Shown piece by piece: positions 34,086 to 48,300 of a DNA stretch of 64,000 nucleotides. Position 1 is the first letter of the stretch, and each line of letters begins with the position of its first letter. The DNA is taken from the NCBI GenBank assembly GCA_029204225.1, contig MU831970.1:1-64000 (forward strand), given 5' to 3'. This DNA is from Diphasiastrum complanatum (Eukaryota > Streptophyta > Lycopodiopsida > Lycopodiales > Lycopodiaceae). Position numbers and translations under genes: made by a program. Under the pieces are notes generated by a model. The model made no database searches and had not been told where the DNA came from. It worked only from the letters and a program-made list of their open reading frames with translations.

Positions 34086-34130
34086 TATACACACATATAC
34101 ATACACATATACATACAAATAGACACAGAT
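33991..34130. repeat. (ACACAT)n-type minisatellite
   Basis: Degenerate hexamer repeats, mostly ACACAT with ATACAA and ACCTAC variants. Confidence 0.9.
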
Positions 34131-34369
34131 GAGTATCAAGCTTTGATGAAGAGCAAGACTTGGAGGTTGGTGAATGATAGATTACATAATTATCCACCTT
34201 ATGTTTATTAGAGAGAAGCCTCCTCCTCAAGCCTTGGCAAATCTCCATCATACACTTGGATTTTTGGTAGATTTGAGAATCCTACCATCATCCTCTTGAT
34301 TGAGATTAGATCCTCCTAAAGAAGTCATCTTTCTTGAGAAATTGTCTTGCAATGTATCAAAAAGTGTTG

Positions 34370-35060
<691 letters not shown>

Positions 35061-35486
35061 TTCATAATGATTATGACCCTTCTTGATCTTAAAATCACAA
35101 AGATAGACAAGGAGATGCATCTACACACAAAATATTGATTTCAAGACAAATTTTCACATGAAGCCTGACATATGCATGGATATCTTAGGCTAGCTCTATA
35201 CCATGTTGAATTTCACACGTGTGGGATTGCCAAAAAGTGTGCTATTGATCTCCTAAGACTTTGTGATTGCTCATAAATTACACATAGATTGAAAACCGAG
35301 ACCTATTCCATCAATCTAAGGCAAGAGCACTTTTCTACATGCATAAATCAACCCGAACTTTGCGAAGGGTCAGTGAAGAACATGTGAATTGTCCAAATTT
35401 GACTTCTGCACCTCAAGCAACCTACCTATGGAATGAGCTGGCAAAATCTTGCACATCTCGCACCTCCCATATCTCGCACACCTCGC

Positions 35487-35788
<302 letters not shown>

Positions 35789-35929
35789 CCCTCACATATC
35801 TTGCATCTCGAATATCTCGCCTAATGACACTTGATAAGGGGCAAGAAAAAAACTCGTCCCTAATGACACTTTATTTGGGGCAGGAGAAACGCCGTCCCTA
35901 AATAACATCTTTGAAATTTTAAATTCACA

Positions 35930-35931
<2 letters not shown>

Positions 35932-35989
<58 letters not shown>
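35932..35989. repeat. (GT)n in the CACTA array
   Basis: About 58 bp of GT, at the fixed GT position of a unit. Confidence 0.95.
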
Positions 35990-35992
<3 letters not shown>

Positions 35993-37066
35993 GTACATAT
36001 AGTATAGTGACCCCATGAATTAATCCTATATGTATATGGTACACATGTTAAATGAAATTTTCATTGCATGTATTTTAGGGCGGCGGGAAAAAACTCGCCC
36101 CTAATGACACTTCATAAGGGGCTGGACCCCCCCCCCCCCCCCCCCTAATGACACTTGATAAGGGGCAAGAAAATACCCGCCCCTAAATTACATCTTTAAC
36201 ATTTTAAATTCGCAAGGTGTGTGTGTGTGTGTGTGTGTGTATTTTTGTATGTATGTATGTATGTATAGTACATGTAGTATAATCATGCATTAGTCCTATA
36301 TGTATACGGTACACATGTTAAATCGAATTTTCATTGCATGTATTTTAGGGGCAGGAAAAAACCTGCCCCTAATGACACTTCATAAGGGGCAGGAAAAAAC
36401 CCGCCCCTAATGACCCTTGATAAGGGGCAAGAAAAGACCCGCCCCTATGACACTTCATTAGGGGCAGGAAAAAACCCGCCCCTAAATTACATCTTTAAAA
36501 TTTCAAATTTACAAGGTGTGTGTGTATTTTTGTATGTTGGTTCATAGTGATGTTTGTTTTCCACCGAATCCATTATTTTGTGACTTTTATTGATGACCCC
36601 ATGCATTAATCCTATATCTATGTGGTACACATGTTGAATGGAATTTTTTAGGGGCGGGAAGAAACCCGTCCCTAATGACATTTCATAAGGGGTAGAAGAA
36701 AACCTGCCCTTAATGCCACTTCATAAGGGGCAAGAAAAAACCTGCCGCTGATGACACTTCATTAGGGGCAAGAAAAAACCTGCCCCTAAATTACATCTTT
36801 AAAATTTTAAATTCACAAGGTGTGTGTATTTTTGTATTTTTGTATGTATATTATACATATAGTATAGTGACCCCATGCATAAATCCTATATGTATATGGT
36901 ACACATGTTAAATGAAATTTTCATTGCATGTATTTTAGGGGCAGGAAAAAACCTTCCCCTAATGACGCTTGATAAGGGGCAAGACAAAAACCCGCCCCTA
37001 ATGACACTTCGTTAGGGGCAGGGAAAAACCCGCCCCTAAATTACATTTTTTAAATTTTAAATTCAG

Positions 37067-37173
<107 letters not shown>

Positions 37174-37995
37174 TTTTGTATGTTTGTATGTATAGTACAT
37201 ATAGTATAGTGACCCTATGCATTAATCATATATGTATATGGTACACATGTTATATGGAATTTTCATTGCATGTATTTTAGGGACGGGAAAAACCCCACCC
37301 CTAATGACACACTTCATAAGAGGCCGCCCCTGATGACAATTCATTAGGGGCAGAAAAAAACCCGCCCCTAAATTACATCTTTAAACTTTTAAACTCACAA
37401 GGTGTGTGTATGTGTGTTCGTGTGTGTTTTTTTGTATGTATTTATGTATAGTATACATATAGTATAGTGATCCCATGCACTAATCCTATATGTATATGGT
37501 ACACATGTTAAATGGAATTTTCATTGCATGTATTTTAGGGGCGGGAAAAAATCTGCCCCTAGTGAGTCTCCATAAGAGGCAGAAAAAACCCGCCCCTAAT
37601 GATACTTTTTTAGGGGCATTTCATGCCCATTTCGTAAGTCTTCCCACCCATATGTTGAATTTCATATTGTCGTAATTCATATTTTGTTTGTGAATTTGTT
37701 TTAATTAAATTACAATCATCAATTTGTCGGTTCATGTAGAAATCTGTCGTAAAGCAATCTCCCACAAAAGAAGAGTATAAGTATGCATATTCCAACAACA
37801 TGCAATCATTACTCGAACTATTGGAGAGACGAGGAGTGAGAATTGATTGGGATGGATATTCTAAGGTATGTATTATGGCTTCAAGATATATTTTAACTTC
37901 ACCACATTCATTTGGTCGGACACTCTAATAGCATCACTTACAAAATTTACACATATCAATTATGAACTACTCATCGACATCCTCTTGTTCCGTAG

Positions 37996-38086
37996 GTTGT
38001 CTCATGCGACTTAGCACACGACCACCGCGCTCACATAATGGAGGATGAGTAGGTTGGTGGTCGTGTGATCACTCGCATGAGGCAAC
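37996..38086. repeat. 31-bp imperfect inverted repeat (hairpin)
   Basis: The arms at 37996-38026 and 38056-38086 pair with about five mismatches (GTTGTCTCATGCGA...ACGACCACC with its complement), separated by a 29-nt loop. No TIR-like tip or target duplication was seen. Confidence 0.75.
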
Positions 38087-38730
38087 TCACACATGTTTGT
38101 TGTTAAGTCCTCTACATGAATGTTCAAGTCCAAAACGTGAGGAAAGAATGGAGCCATTTGACAGGGCTATAACAAGGTCCCTCAGAGAACCTTGGCCTCC
38201 ACTACCAAGATGAGAAGGTCCTTAAAGTCTCCAGTCGCTTCCTAGTCGCCTCTCGTTGTTGTTTGAAGTGATATGGATTTTCACGAAATTCTTTCTTCTC
38301 CGCTAGATCTAATTAGGTAACATATCCAGTTTCAATAATCCAATTTGTAACATATCTTTGTACATGGAACATTTATGTATGAATATATATTCGTTTAAGT
38401 TAAGTCTCCTTTATCAATTTTTAAGTGCACAAAATGATAAACAAATTTTTGAAAATTTGTTTATTAATAATTATGAACAAATCATATTGCTTACCAACTT
38501 CACAAGAAGTGGTGCAAAAGACTCTTGGGGTCGGATGGAGTCCATTTTGAGGGCAGAATGGAGCCAGTTTCCATTCTACCCTAATTTTTTTTTTTTTTGA
38601 TTTTGGATCCCTCGGAATTGGATGCCATTTTGAAAGGGATAACCAAGGGATATCTCTTTGTATATCCCTCGGAAAATAAATGCCACTAATTGCTTTTTGG
38701 GACGGAAATACCGAGGTCCCTCGGTATATC

Positions 38731-39215
38731 AGTAAAGGAAACTTCCTAAGATCCTGCTTACAAGACAATACACAATGGAAAACACACTATGGAGCAACCA
38801 CCTAACCAAGTAGAAGCAACGAATCAACTCTAGAAGCTTCACCCCCAAGCCAAGGAATAAGAAGCATGAAACCCTGGCAATGAATCAATGATCACAATGA
38901 GGAGTAGGATGAGTTTGGCCTCAATATATAGAGCCAAAAGCAACCTGGGCACATAACCATGCATAGCCCTAAGTTCCCTATACATAGATTCACCTAGAAT
39001 AGAGTCCTAAGCATGGACCAAGTATTCACATAATTGCTATTGATAACTCTACACATGCATACACTTTCTCATACCTTGTCTAAACTCCATTTAGTGTGTT
39101 CTGGGCCTCACAAGGGTATTAGTTATTTTAAGGTTACATCCAATATGACGTGGCAGACCTAACAACTTGATTTACTAGAGTATCGTGTATCCGAGACTAG
39201 GAGTATACTAAACCC
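38731..39215 (-). repeat. Solo or truncated LTR of the gypsy-1 family
   Basis: It matches the gypsy-1 LTRs throughout (ATCCTGCTTACAA, CACCCCCAAGCCAAGGAA, CTATACATAGATTCACCTAG, GGAGTATACT). It includes the block missing from 9772-10195. The last ~30 bp of the LTR are absent and no internal region is attached. Confidence 0.88.
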
Positions 39216-40529
39216 TACCTAAAATTATCCACAACTCTGACATATAATTCATAAGCTTATAAATACAAATATCCTTAGAATCCAAATTCTAAGATATGAA
39301 AATTCATTCAATTAGAATCTCTAGGAGAATCATTAAGATATAGAATCATTAAAACTCAACTCTGAGTATCCCATATACTCTTTTGAGTTACATGCTCGTG
39401 TTTACTAGCACCAAATGCAAGAAAATAACATTCATTTATCTTAATATACTTGTCTGTCTCCTATGATAACTGGAGATCCAGTCAGATGAATTGTACTCAG
39501 GCATCTACAGACCATAAACTGTAGTAGAATAACATCCACTAGATAAATTAAATTCTCCACAAATCAAATACTTATCTTGTGAGAATATCTGTGAGATCCA
39601 TAGGTTCTCAATAATACTAGAATAAAGATATTCAAAACACTGATCTGAATTATTACTCAATTAATAGATCAAGAATTAATCATCACACTTAAGAATCTTC
39701 ACAATTCCATATAATTCTCTAACAATAATTTTCACAATTCCATATAATCCTCTAACAAATATTGTTGAAATGAAAAAATAATCCATCTTGACTTTAGGCT
39801 TGCTACAAACATTGTAATATGCAAGTATGTTGTTCCATAAATGCAAATGCCAAGTTTGGCCTAGATAGAACTCGAGCTATATGGATATGTCCTATCTAGT
39901 TTGATGATTACAACTTGCATATAGATTGTAGACTTAGTTGAGACTAATGCTAATACACTAATTTCTTGTACTTTTGCTCATTTATGATTCATTGCTATCA
40001 TTCTCTGATGCTTAGCATGCTAGATTGTGGTTAAGCCATAACTTATGTACTAGATCTTGCTATTCAGTCTAGAATCAGGTTATTGTGCTAATCATAAAGC
40101 TTATTTAGATCTATCATACTTGTGGATCATCCCCACACGTGTGAATTCTGAAAATTTTGTCAAATATTTAGATTCGTATGATTCGTCAATCATAATTTTT
40201 CGAGAATCCAAATCCATACTTGATCATTTATAGGATACTGGAGTATATGTCCCACATAACTCAGGAAAAATATGAATCATTCCAAAATCTTTTCATTAAA
40301 AAAATACTGGATTTAGAAATACTTTTAAAACATGATTCTTTAACTAAAGTGCAAGATTCAAGTTCTATAACCATTGGTAATTAAAGACAGAAAGCATACC
40401 AAAATGACAATCATCTTCAACTACAAAAAACTTTAGATTACAATCCAGAATCACATCTAGATACCCAAAGTCCTGCTGAAAATCAATTGTTATTCTTGGA
40501 TTCATTATGATTCGTTATCCAATTGAGCT
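39216..40529. other. AT-rich non-coding region
   Basis: No gene, LTR or clear repeat recognised. It may be the decayed 3' part of copia-2. Confidence 0.35.
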
Positions 40530-41080
40530 CTCTGGGATACAATCACTAATGAGCTGAGTCTATGCTCTTCTTTGATGGCATATGATTGGACAAAATTATC
40601 AAATTCATCTCTCAAGCCATTGAGGATGACTTGCACTAGCTCACTTTAATTAATGTGGTCTCCAATGCATGCAAACTTTTTATGGATGTCTTTGACTCTC
40701 AAAACATAATTGAAAGCACTCTCACCGCTCTTTTGGCAACTTTGGAAGATTTGGTTCCTTAGAGTGAAGATCCTAGAGGTACTCTTGGCCTCATAAATGG
40801 CTTTGAGTGTATCACAAGCCTCCTTGGCCAAGGTACAAGCACCAATTTCTCTCAGAACCTCATTAGAGACATTCATCTTGATATAGTGAAGAGCCATTCT
40901 AGCTCTTTTCTTGTACCTTTGGACTTCTTGAAGCACTTGAGGCTCCTCCTCAAGTCCAAGGACAATATCCATTACATTTTGGAGGATTAAAATTGACTCC
41001 ATCCTTACCTTCCAAATAAAGTAATTGGAGGTAGTTAGTCTCTCACTTGATTCCAATAGGAAGGAACTTATGGAGGCCAT
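40530..41080 (-). pseudogene. copia-2 Gag relic
   Basis: From ATG 41078-41080 the frame reads MASISSFLLESSERLTTSNY, WKVRMESILILQNVMDIV, LHYIKMNVSNEVLREIG and TSRIFTLRNQIFQSCQKSG. It is closely related to copia-1 Gag (MLESSERLSSSNYSTWKVRM). A frameshift near 40646 leads to LVQVILNGLRDEFDNFVQSY and AIKEEHR, which match the next part of copia-1 Gag. Nothing of Pol follows. Confidence 0.85.
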
Positions 41081-41690
41081 GAAAAGTTGAGTATATGTCT
41101 TGTAATGTACTACAAAGTATTGCTTTTCTCTCAATAATGGATCCAATAAAGGTGTGCTACCAACTCCAAGATGAGATCTTGCAACTAGGTGTGAGATCAA
41201 TCTCACTAGCTCTACTAATCTCTCTCAAACTAGATCAAACTTTCAATCAAAGGTGAAGTATGGACAAAGTTTGGGTCAACCTATTTCAAGCACGTGGAAA
41301 GCACTCAAAACATCCACAAACGACTCAAATACAAATGGATCACTTGAAACTATGTGGCTACGACCTCAAACAATTGTATGGATCTTAAATAGACAAGACT
41401 GGCAAGGTTTTTCTTGAGTTTTTGGATCAAACAAGCAAGATATGAGTCAAACCAAATGTGTCCAACCAGGTTGGGTGCCCTACCCACCTTGATTCAAATG
41501 GCTATAACTTTTGATTGGCACATCCAAATGATCTGAAACAAATTGCAATAAAAACTAGCTTCTCTAGTTTTCTAACAAGCTATCTTGCATAGATTTTGGA
41601 TCTATCTTGGAGGAGAACCAAAAAATCAAAGTTCGCTGATCCTCACATGTGTTTGAGCACTAAATTCTGTACAGTACTAGATCAGAAAAT
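41081..41690 (-). repeat. Direct repeat copy 2: copia-2 leader
   Basis: It lies directly upstream of the Gag ATG and matches 34330-35060, which identifies both as leader or LTR sequence of this copia family. No primer site was found. Confidence 0.8.
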
Positions 41691-42884
41691 GGATAATTAT
41701 TATGTCTTTCATAAGTTCTTAGATACTCAAATTCTTCTAGTAGAACCTGCACACCATCATTCAAAAATGACTATAATGTTTTATAAGTTCATAAGCCTTC
41801 AGATTTTGGTTATAGAACCTACAAATCCCTTCCAAACCATGATCATGAATTACAATTTCTAGATCTTTTAGGTTCACGTATTAATACTTGCACATGCACT
41901 CAATCCATTAGAGTAACAACTTCATACAAAATATCAATTGAATATGGTCCATATATAATTCATCTTGAACATTCCACATATTCAATTATAATAGAAATTT
42001 CAGATAAATAAAAGGCAAATAGAAGGTGGGGGGTAAGCCTTTATTTCTTGGGCATTTGGTCACTACAATTTACATTTTGTCTTTCTTGCAATCTCTTCCC
42101 CCTCTTTTGACACTATTTATAGAGTTCTCTATTTTCATGCGGAAGCTCATTGACTAGAGTGGTGGTAGTTCCATTTCTCCACTTGAACTGCTTTAAGAAA
42201 AGACTTTGTAGAAGCCTATGCAAAGGATATACTTCTTGCGAACACATCATGGACTCTATCTACTCACTTAGTCTCGACCATTTCAAAAAGGAACTTGGTT
42301 ACACAATGACAAAAAGAATTGCTATGCACATTGAAAAGTCTATGACACAATTGATAGATCTAACAAATGATCATCTAGACCTTTAAAAATAGTCATAACA
42401 TGACAAATTTAAACCAAAAAACGTTCTTGAATTTAAAGACGAACTTATAGCTTAGTTAAAGCGAAGTGGTTATCATTAGGCAGCTGAATATTAATTTGGT
42501 CGATTACAAAACTTAAAATCTATTTTGTTAGGGTGGTCTTATCCCACCTATTCTTTCAAATCAACGAGTTTAAAAAAGAGTTGATTCTAATAGGTCAAGT
42601 TGAGAATATGATCCTTGTGACCTCATGCTCAACAAGATTATGACAAGGTCTCGTATTTGTAAGCATTGACACATATAATAACCTAGTCACACCATGTCAT
42701 CGACGACCTGCATACAAGAGTAAATAACTCAATTTGTCATGTACTGTTAGTACATCCATGCTTATACATGCAAGATAATATCCAATGTAAGCTTTGTAGG
42801 CCCAAAAGGAGCTATTAGCCTTAAGAACAAGGTGCTTCCCTCTTTAGGCCCTCCAAAGTAATTAATAACGAAATTAGGCCAATA
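41691..42884. other. Non-coding region
   Basis: No gene recognised. A purine run GGTGGGGGG near 42027-42036 might be an old polypurine tract. The frame at 42150-42386 shows no known motif. Confidence 0.35.
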
Positions 42885-43150
42885 AGGGCCCAATGTAGCC
42901 TAAATAATACTTAACAAGGGCTAACTATCCCTCAAGATAGTTAAGTTTAGTTAAGTGAGAGCATTGTCTATAACTAGGCAAGAGACATCAATTTTTGAAT
43001 CTTTTGGCTCATTTGCAAGTGAGAGCTTCTTGTTTCCTCCTTGTGAATATGAGCTACGGGGATTTCCTTTGCCAAGTCTCATGTGCCTTATCTACATGAA
43101 TCCATGCTCATTTCCATTGCTATGTACTCTTCCTTTTATTTCTATTGAGA
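42885..43150. repeat. ~265-bp dispersed repeat (copy b)
   Basis: It matches 29397-29650 from GGGCCCAAT through ACAAGGGCTAACTA, AAGATAGTTA, GTCTATAA, GTGAGAGC and CATGTGCC. The second copy interrupts gypsy-2, so the unit is mobile. Confidence 0.75.
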
Positions 43151-43934
43151 TTCTATGGAGATCCTTGTGTTTCTAGCTTTCTATGGATATGGTATTTTGA
43201 ATGCTTTGTACTTTTTTTGCTCTTAGCTTTACTTTCATTGTAATTGATATTAGCTTAGATTTGGCACATGACACAATTCAACGAGCATAATTTTATTTAG
43301 AAAAATAGGCATGCAAGATGGCCACATGGCAAAAACATTGAAATAATCTGATAAGAATCTATGGTAAGCTACTTTGCTTTATATAACGGCTAGCTACTCA
43401 TTTGTTAATGAGTGCAATATGTGGCTAAAGAATCCCATGTCCAAATGATAGGTTAAGGCTCTATTTGATGTCTCCTGCCCCTATTCGAGGGCCTTCCCCT
43501 TGAGTAAAATCACTTTTGAAAAATTTTAAAATAGATTATGATTATTTTTAGTAAAATTTGAGAAATGGATGTTTACTATTTATAGTAACTACACCTTACA
43601 GATGCGCAGAGGACATCCATTGCTTACACTGAAAGTTTTCCAACCGTGCTTAACGCCACGACTTGCATGTGTGACTAACTACGAATAGATTTTTTCTTTA
43701 TTATTCATGCTTTCTTGGCACGTGAAGAGAACTAACGTAAAGTGGATGTGTCATTGAGAACAAGACCGCGGCGGGGCCAAGACCCAACAACAAGATCCTT
43801 TAAGATAAGGGGCCCCCCAAGGGGTGGGAAAAAAAATATACTCCCCCCCCAAAGAAAATGGCAGTATAAAAGCCTTTGTATAGCAAAGAAGTGAAGCTGC
43901 TGTTTGCTTTGGGAGGAGCATAGACAGAAAAAAG
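43151..43934. promoter_or_regulatory. 5' region of the 2-phosphoglycerate-kinase-like gene
   Basis: Non-coding. The last ~200 bp before the ATG are less AT-rich and include AGGCCCCCCAAGGGGTGGG and a C run, as expected of an untranslated leader. A TATA box cannot be assigned. Confidence 0.3.
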
Positions 43935-44087
43935 ATGGAGGCAAACACGAAATCTGTGGTGGGGAGGAAGAAATCTGACATGAATCGAGAGAGTGAGAAA
44001 GAGGAAGACAAAGATGGTGGCAGGAGTAGCCCAAAGCAGTTTTCCAGGCCACCCCGGAGCACTTCCTCCAAGTACGATTTTGTCAAG
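43935..44087 (+). CDS. 2-phosphoglycerate-kinase-like P-loop protein, exon 1
   Basis: This starts a gene with five visible exons. Exon 1 runs from ATG 43935 to donor GTCAAG|GTACAC (51 codons, phase 0). It encodes a charged, serine-rich N-terminus (MEANTKSVVGRKKSDMNRES) ending SSKYDFVK. Joined exons continue VRVWLGESADHYYVLSRFLL, SRMLTVTK, IPNHVAIKIALELKKLLVDN, SLLDV, SQSDLEANLFK and LMERRGYGEEYINRYKMMT. This is the ATP-cone-like N-terminal domain of plant proteins related to archaeal 2-phosphoglycerate kinase; the family includes the low-phytic-acid LPA1 group, but this paralogue seems distinct and its substrate is unknown. The P-loop kinase domain should lie further right and is not in the window. 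All five exons are free of stops and join in phase. Confidence 0.8.
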
Positions 44088-44835
44088 GTACACCAAACTA
44101 CAACTACCCTTCTTCCTGTTTTCTGTAATCCTTGCATGATCCTATTTCGATCTTGAAAGGATCATTTTTTAACCCTAATCACAGCCTTTTGATCATGCTC
44201 TCACGCTTTTGTTGCCAGCAGTCTGTGAATGAGTGATTAGATTCATGAGTCTGCCCTTACTTTCTTATCGGGTTGGGCAAATGATTAATTGGAGGATATT
44301 TTCATAAAATCCAAAATTTTGAAATGCTAATGTTCAAACTTCAATTTGCATAATTAATCAGAGAAAGTGGGTAGATTCTTAATTCCATAGAGAATTTACC
44401 CTATTCTCGAAACTTCATATGAAGGTATAAGTTCAACCCTAGCTTACCAAGCTAAGTCTAGAGAACTGAGAGAATACTGACAGACAATCACTCAATGTTT
44501 TGGAGAGGTCAACGCCACTTCTTCTCTGACTACCAGTAATTTAAGGTCTGCACAGAATGATTTGGTAAAGTGCTTGCATTTGATTCAATGGCCTCGGATA
44601 GTATCTACATATTATCAGTAGGTTGATGTTCTATGACCATGTCCGATTTATAGTATTTGAGCTTATCATTTCCCATGAATTACATATTTCAGACTTGGAC
44701 TGCCTGAGTTTCAAGAATCTATTTGATGTTGCTCAGCTGTTGAAATAAAATAATAGCAGTTAATGTCTATTCACATCATGGAAGTATAGTCCTACATACA
44801 TTGTAGCTCTGATGAATGATTCCCACTGAAAACAG

Positions 44836-44919
44836 GTGCGGGTATGGTTAGGGGAAAGCGCAGATCATTATTACGTTTTGTCGAGGTTCCTATTGAGCCG
44901 TATGCTGACTGTGACAAAG
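44836..44919 (+). CDS. 2-phosphoglycerate-kinase-like gene, exon 2
   Basis: 84 nt, phase 0 at both ends, acceptor AAAACAG and donor AAAG|GTTTGT. It encodes VRVWLGESADHYYVLSRFLL and SRMLTVTK. A hAT insertion begins 29 bp after it. Confidence 0.88.
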
Positions 44920-45208
44920 GTTTGTGAGAACAAGTTATTAGTTTGATCCATAGTTGCACTGCGTTTCTGAAACGCGTTTCGGAAATATGGAATTTTTTTC
45001 TAGAAACGTTTTTTTAATTTTTTTTTTTTGGTTTTTTTTTGTGCAATATGGGTATCAGGTGAAAGCTCTAATTAAGAGCATAATTACTGTGTATTTTGCC
45101 GAACGTTTCGGGTGCAGGATGGTCTAGTTTAGGTGCATTAACTCCTAGGTTTACGCTTTAACTCCCAGGTGCATTAATAAAAAAACATGATGCCCCAAAA
45201 TTTAACTC

Positions 45209-45214
45209 CCTCTG

Positions 45215-45266
<52 letters not shown>
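45209..45266. repeat. (CT)n inside hAT-A
   Basis: About 55 bp of CT with TGT interruptions at its start. Tracts of CT at the same relative place occur in hAT-A relics elsewhere in the window. Confidence 0.92.
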
Positions 45267-45271
<5 letters not shown>

Positions 45272-45330
45272 CTCTCTCAGATCCAACAAACTAAACAAAA
45301 ATGCTGAATCATGCTAAACAAAAACCATGC

Positions 45331-48300
45331 CATAGTACCCTCTGGTACCGCTGGTATGGTACCGCCGGTACCATATCAGTGGTACCGCCGGTACGGTACC
45401 GCCCTGGGATCCGCGGTACCAGGGTGGTACCATTTTTAATATTTTTTTTTATTTTTTAATATATTTTTAGTAATTTTTTTTTGCATATTAACTACCAAAA
45501 AAGGACAAAAAAAAGTAAAAAAAGGGGGTTCTGGGTGTAAAAAAAGAGGGTACAGTACATGATGCAGGGGACTGTTGCAATGGCACATGGGCACTGCGAG
45601 TGAGCAGACCGAGGGGCCAATGGGAGACCAACACAGGGGGGTAGCATCACATGGGGGCAAGTACAGAGGCACATGGGCATTGTGGGTGAGAGTACAATGG
45701 TAGACCGTCTGCTAGAGACAAACTACTGAAACTAAAACAACAGAGCCACAATCAATGCTCTGGCTCTGACTCAGACGAATGCTCTGGAGACAACTCAGGG
45801 CCCCGAGCTGACTCTCGCAGCCGATATCTCTGCCTGTCTGGAACTGGCATGGGCTGTGTATCCGAGGGGGAAGACTCGTCATCCTCATCCTCCCAATCAG
45901 CCTCCGCATCAGCCCCCAAGCAGGCCAAACCAACAACACCTGCTCCAACTGGCTGTGATACTGCACCTCTACTTGTACCTGGAGCCCTGCGTGGTCGTCC
46001 TCTCCTCCCTGGCAGTTTCTGTGCCTTGCCTTTCTTGTTCGGTGCACCCTTGGGCCTGCCTGGTCTCTTGCGGACAAGAGGAGCTGTCAATGCCTCGTCA
46101 CCCCCATGCAAATCACCTGGCTGGCTAGGCTGGGCCCAAGCTGAGGCCGGCTGGGATAGGGAAGCAAAAGAGGGAACTCCCTGTGCAACTGAGCGAGGAG
46201 GATGAGCTCGTGGAGTGTGTGCCCGTGGGGCTGCTGCAGGTGGAGGAACTGGCTGTGCAGGAGGCGAGTACAGTGGCGATATGTACTGAAAGGGGCGTTG
46301 TGGTGGCCGGTACTGGTACATCCTGGGTGCTGCCAAAGGAGGAGGATGTGACGTGGGTGCTGCCACTGGAGGAGCCACTGTGGATGTGGGCGCTGCAAGA
46401 GAAAACCTGGGCACAGATGGTGGCCTGCCATGGAGACCTGGTGCTGCAGAAGTGGACAGCGATGGAGGGGCTGCAGGCCTAAATGGCATCGGTGGCACTG
46501 GAGGAGCTGTGCGACGCACATACACCCTCTGAGGAGCTGGAGGAACTGTAGGCACCTCATGCGGCTGCTCTGGCTGGGACTCTGTGTGTGGCATGCTGGC
46601 AAGAGATGATGGGGGCGCCCTGACACTCGGCATCTGCTGGGCCTCTGAATCCAATGTGGCAACCAAGTCGGCCAGCTGGGCATCCGAATACAAATGCTCT
46701 GGGCTCTGGGACTCATCCTGTGCACCAGCCTCTAAATCATCCTGTGCACCAACCTCTGAATCATCCTGTGCACCAACCCCTGAATCAACCCAAGCCTCAT
46801 CCTGTGCCTCATCATGTGCACCCTGTAGACCCTGCATGGCCTCCCAATCTGTGCAATGAAAGTCATCAGGTGCCTCCTCTGGTGTGCTGACGTAGTAACG
46901 GCCATGACTCTGTGCTGCACGCATCCAAACATCTGCGGGACCGGCATCTAAACCACTCTGCCCTCTATCAAGAGCCTCCTCCATCATGTTGACATAGGTA
47001 GGTATGCCACTGCCCCCCCCTGTGTGCCCTGCCTGTCTGCCGGTATAACATGTGCCATGTGTCCCACCTCTGCCACGTGATGCACCTGTGACCCCTGCCC
47101 GTGGCGTGTGCCCTGCACCTGTATAATCTGCCTCATCCCTCTCTGGTGTGGCAAACACAACCTGAATGGGCTCATCCTCATCATGCTCATCCTCTGACAT
47201 TGGCTCATCTGCCTCATACAATGGGGGCTCTCCGTGCTCAAGCCCAAGCTCTCTCTCTCTCTCATCTCGGCAAGCTCCCTCTCTCTCTCTGCCATCAACT
47301 GTGTGCCCAGGTCATCTGCAGGCATGGGATGGGTGCTGTCCGTAGGCAAGTCAACCTGGCGCTCCAAATCGGATATCTTCGTCTGCAAGGTTTAAAGTTG
47401 GCATGTTAGAGAAACAACTCTATCAAGAAATGAAACCAACATACCAGGAGTCAACCAACATGCTATGAAAGGTTAGCTTATCACCTGCAATGCGCTCGTA
47501 ATGGTCGGAAGCCTCCTGGCGAGACGTGCGTTGGTGCTACAGAACACCAACCGCTCCAACTGACTCACTGACAAGCGGTTCCTTCTCCTCGTGTGAATCA
47601 GTGCCCATGTGCTCCAATTACGCTCACACACGGAGGCAGCACAGTCCTGTGGTGCGTGCATTGAATTGTGGCAGAGGTGAAACTTCAACGAAACACAAAA
47701 AATGGAGGATAAAATGAGATGCATACCTGAGAAAGGACACGCAGTGCAAGACGCTGTATAGATGGGTATGTGCTACCGAACATGGTCCACCAGGTAATGG
47801 GTAGCTGCCTCCTCTCTGGGTCCTGGGCAGCCGGGTGGCCGAATGTGCCCATGCCGAAACGAAATGCAGCGAGCTCCTCCATGAGCCTGATAGGATCCAA
47901 ACCTATGTGTGGACCCACCCTGTGAATGTACTGAAGCCAATCGGCCTCGAGCTCTCTGTCTGCGATCTGTGTCGGAGAGAGGAAGAGGGGATGCAGCATG
48001 TGTGCAACGCTGTGGATACTCCTGTGGAAGTAGTTCCACCGCGTCTCCCATATGAACTTCAGCTCTGTCATCCTGCAGGTGAGGGGCATGTGGTTTAGGG
48101 CATTACGAAAAAGCTTAACACTGACAGAAAAACAAACTAGCAAGTACCAAAAAGATAAAGGTCAATTGCACCACTGTACCGCTTACCTCTCTGGCTGCAA
48201 GATGGGTAGCTGCAGGAACTGTCCAATTCGGTCCATGAGCTCATACACCAGTCCAAGTGTCGACCCCTCGTTGTCAGCCATGCGGAGCACAATGTAGAGT

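Noticed and set aside
43732-44137. Minus-strand frames over exon 1 of the P-loop gene
   Set aside because: Antisense of the exon, with no motif, while the plus strand has an ATG, a clean donor and in-phase downstream exons.
45849-46859. Plus-strand frames opposite the hAT-B tail
   Set aside because: Shadows of the proline-rich GC-rich coding strand.
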